DNA from: Psittacicella melopsittaci | GTDB taxonomy: Bacteria > Pseudomonadota > Gammaproteobacteria > Enterobacterales > Psittacicellaceae | Direction: 5' to 3' | Assembly: GCF_003585925.1 (NCBI RefSeq) | Contig: NZ_NRJH01000054.1 | Location: 1-42,037 of the forward strand | Length of the DNA: 42,037 nucleotides | In this document: positions 42,004-42,037 of the stretch, piece after piece | Layout: each line of letters opens with the position of its first letter | Numbering within the stretch: the first letter of the stretch is position 1 | Notes under the pieces: model-generated | Told to the model about the DNA's origin: nothing | The model's input: only the letters and a program-made list of their open reading frames with translations | Databases searched by the model: none | Position numbers and translations under genes: made by a program

Positions 42004-42037
42004 TTTATAATAAGCTAAAATTAAAAGTTAAAGGATA

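Larger units (their letters stand above)
41652..42037. other. Gene-free, very AT-rich region, probably upstream control region
   Basis: No coding frame of note is found on either strand in these 386 bases. The region contains three near-identical palindromes and one looser copy of GTTACAATGTAAC and ends in AAAGGATA, which resembles a ribosome binding site. It is probably the promoter and leader of a + strand gene that begins just past the window. Confidence 0.6.

Overview
The window is a gene-dense, strongly AT-rich stretch of a gammaproteobacterial chromosome. Gene content and order point to the order Pasteurellales or a close relative: divergent mnmC/fabB, apt-dnaX-recR, dnaB next to alr, fldA-fur, bioA-bioF, a yciC-like/yciB/yciI cluster, and a chromosomal nicotinamide phosphoribosyltransferase (nadV). 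The low GC and the long, diverged versions of standard proteins would fit a lineage such as Psittacicellaceae, but that placement is inference. I saw no rRNA, tRNA, CRISPR array, prophage or insertion sequence.

Layout. 70-2952 (-) is an oversized MnmC, divergent from fabB (3109-4332), followed by nadV, rsmI and a run of membrane proteins (6733-11111) that includes a YciB. Next come yciI and a second, diverged YciB (11179-12070). Housekeeping genes follow: valS, aroC, then apt-dnaX-recR-dnaB. A 941-residue protein of unknown family sits between dnaB and two tandem alanine racemase genes (24117-26223). Then pgi, fldA and fur on + face corA on -. efp (+) faces a - strand group of rnr, rsuA, a small xseB-like gene and a porin. 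An orphan 134-residue gene and a FecCDE-type iron transporter (all -) precede bioA-bioF (+). The last 440 bases carry no gene but hold repeated palindromes that look like operators for a gene starting just beyond the window.

The outstanding observation is the tandem alanine racemase pair. The enzyme family works as a dimer whose active site combines the PLP-lysine barrel of one subunit with the catalytic tyrosine from the C-terminal domain of the other. The first gene here keeps the barrel residues (Lys34, Arg131, His160, Arg210) but has Ser272 in place of the tyrosine. The second gene has lost those barrel residues (Asn34, Ser131, no His, Ser194) but keeps the tyrosine (Tyr255) and its surroundings. 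The losses are complementary, which predicts an obligate heterodimer with a single working active site: a split alanine racemase.

Other points of interest are two YciB paralogues in one expanded membrane-protein locus, a terminator-like hairpin inside the 941-residue gene, possible frameshift signals in dnaX where a short gamma product would be made, a large insertion in MnmC, a Fur-box-like palindrome upstream of the iron transporter, and a long dyad around the apt -10 element.
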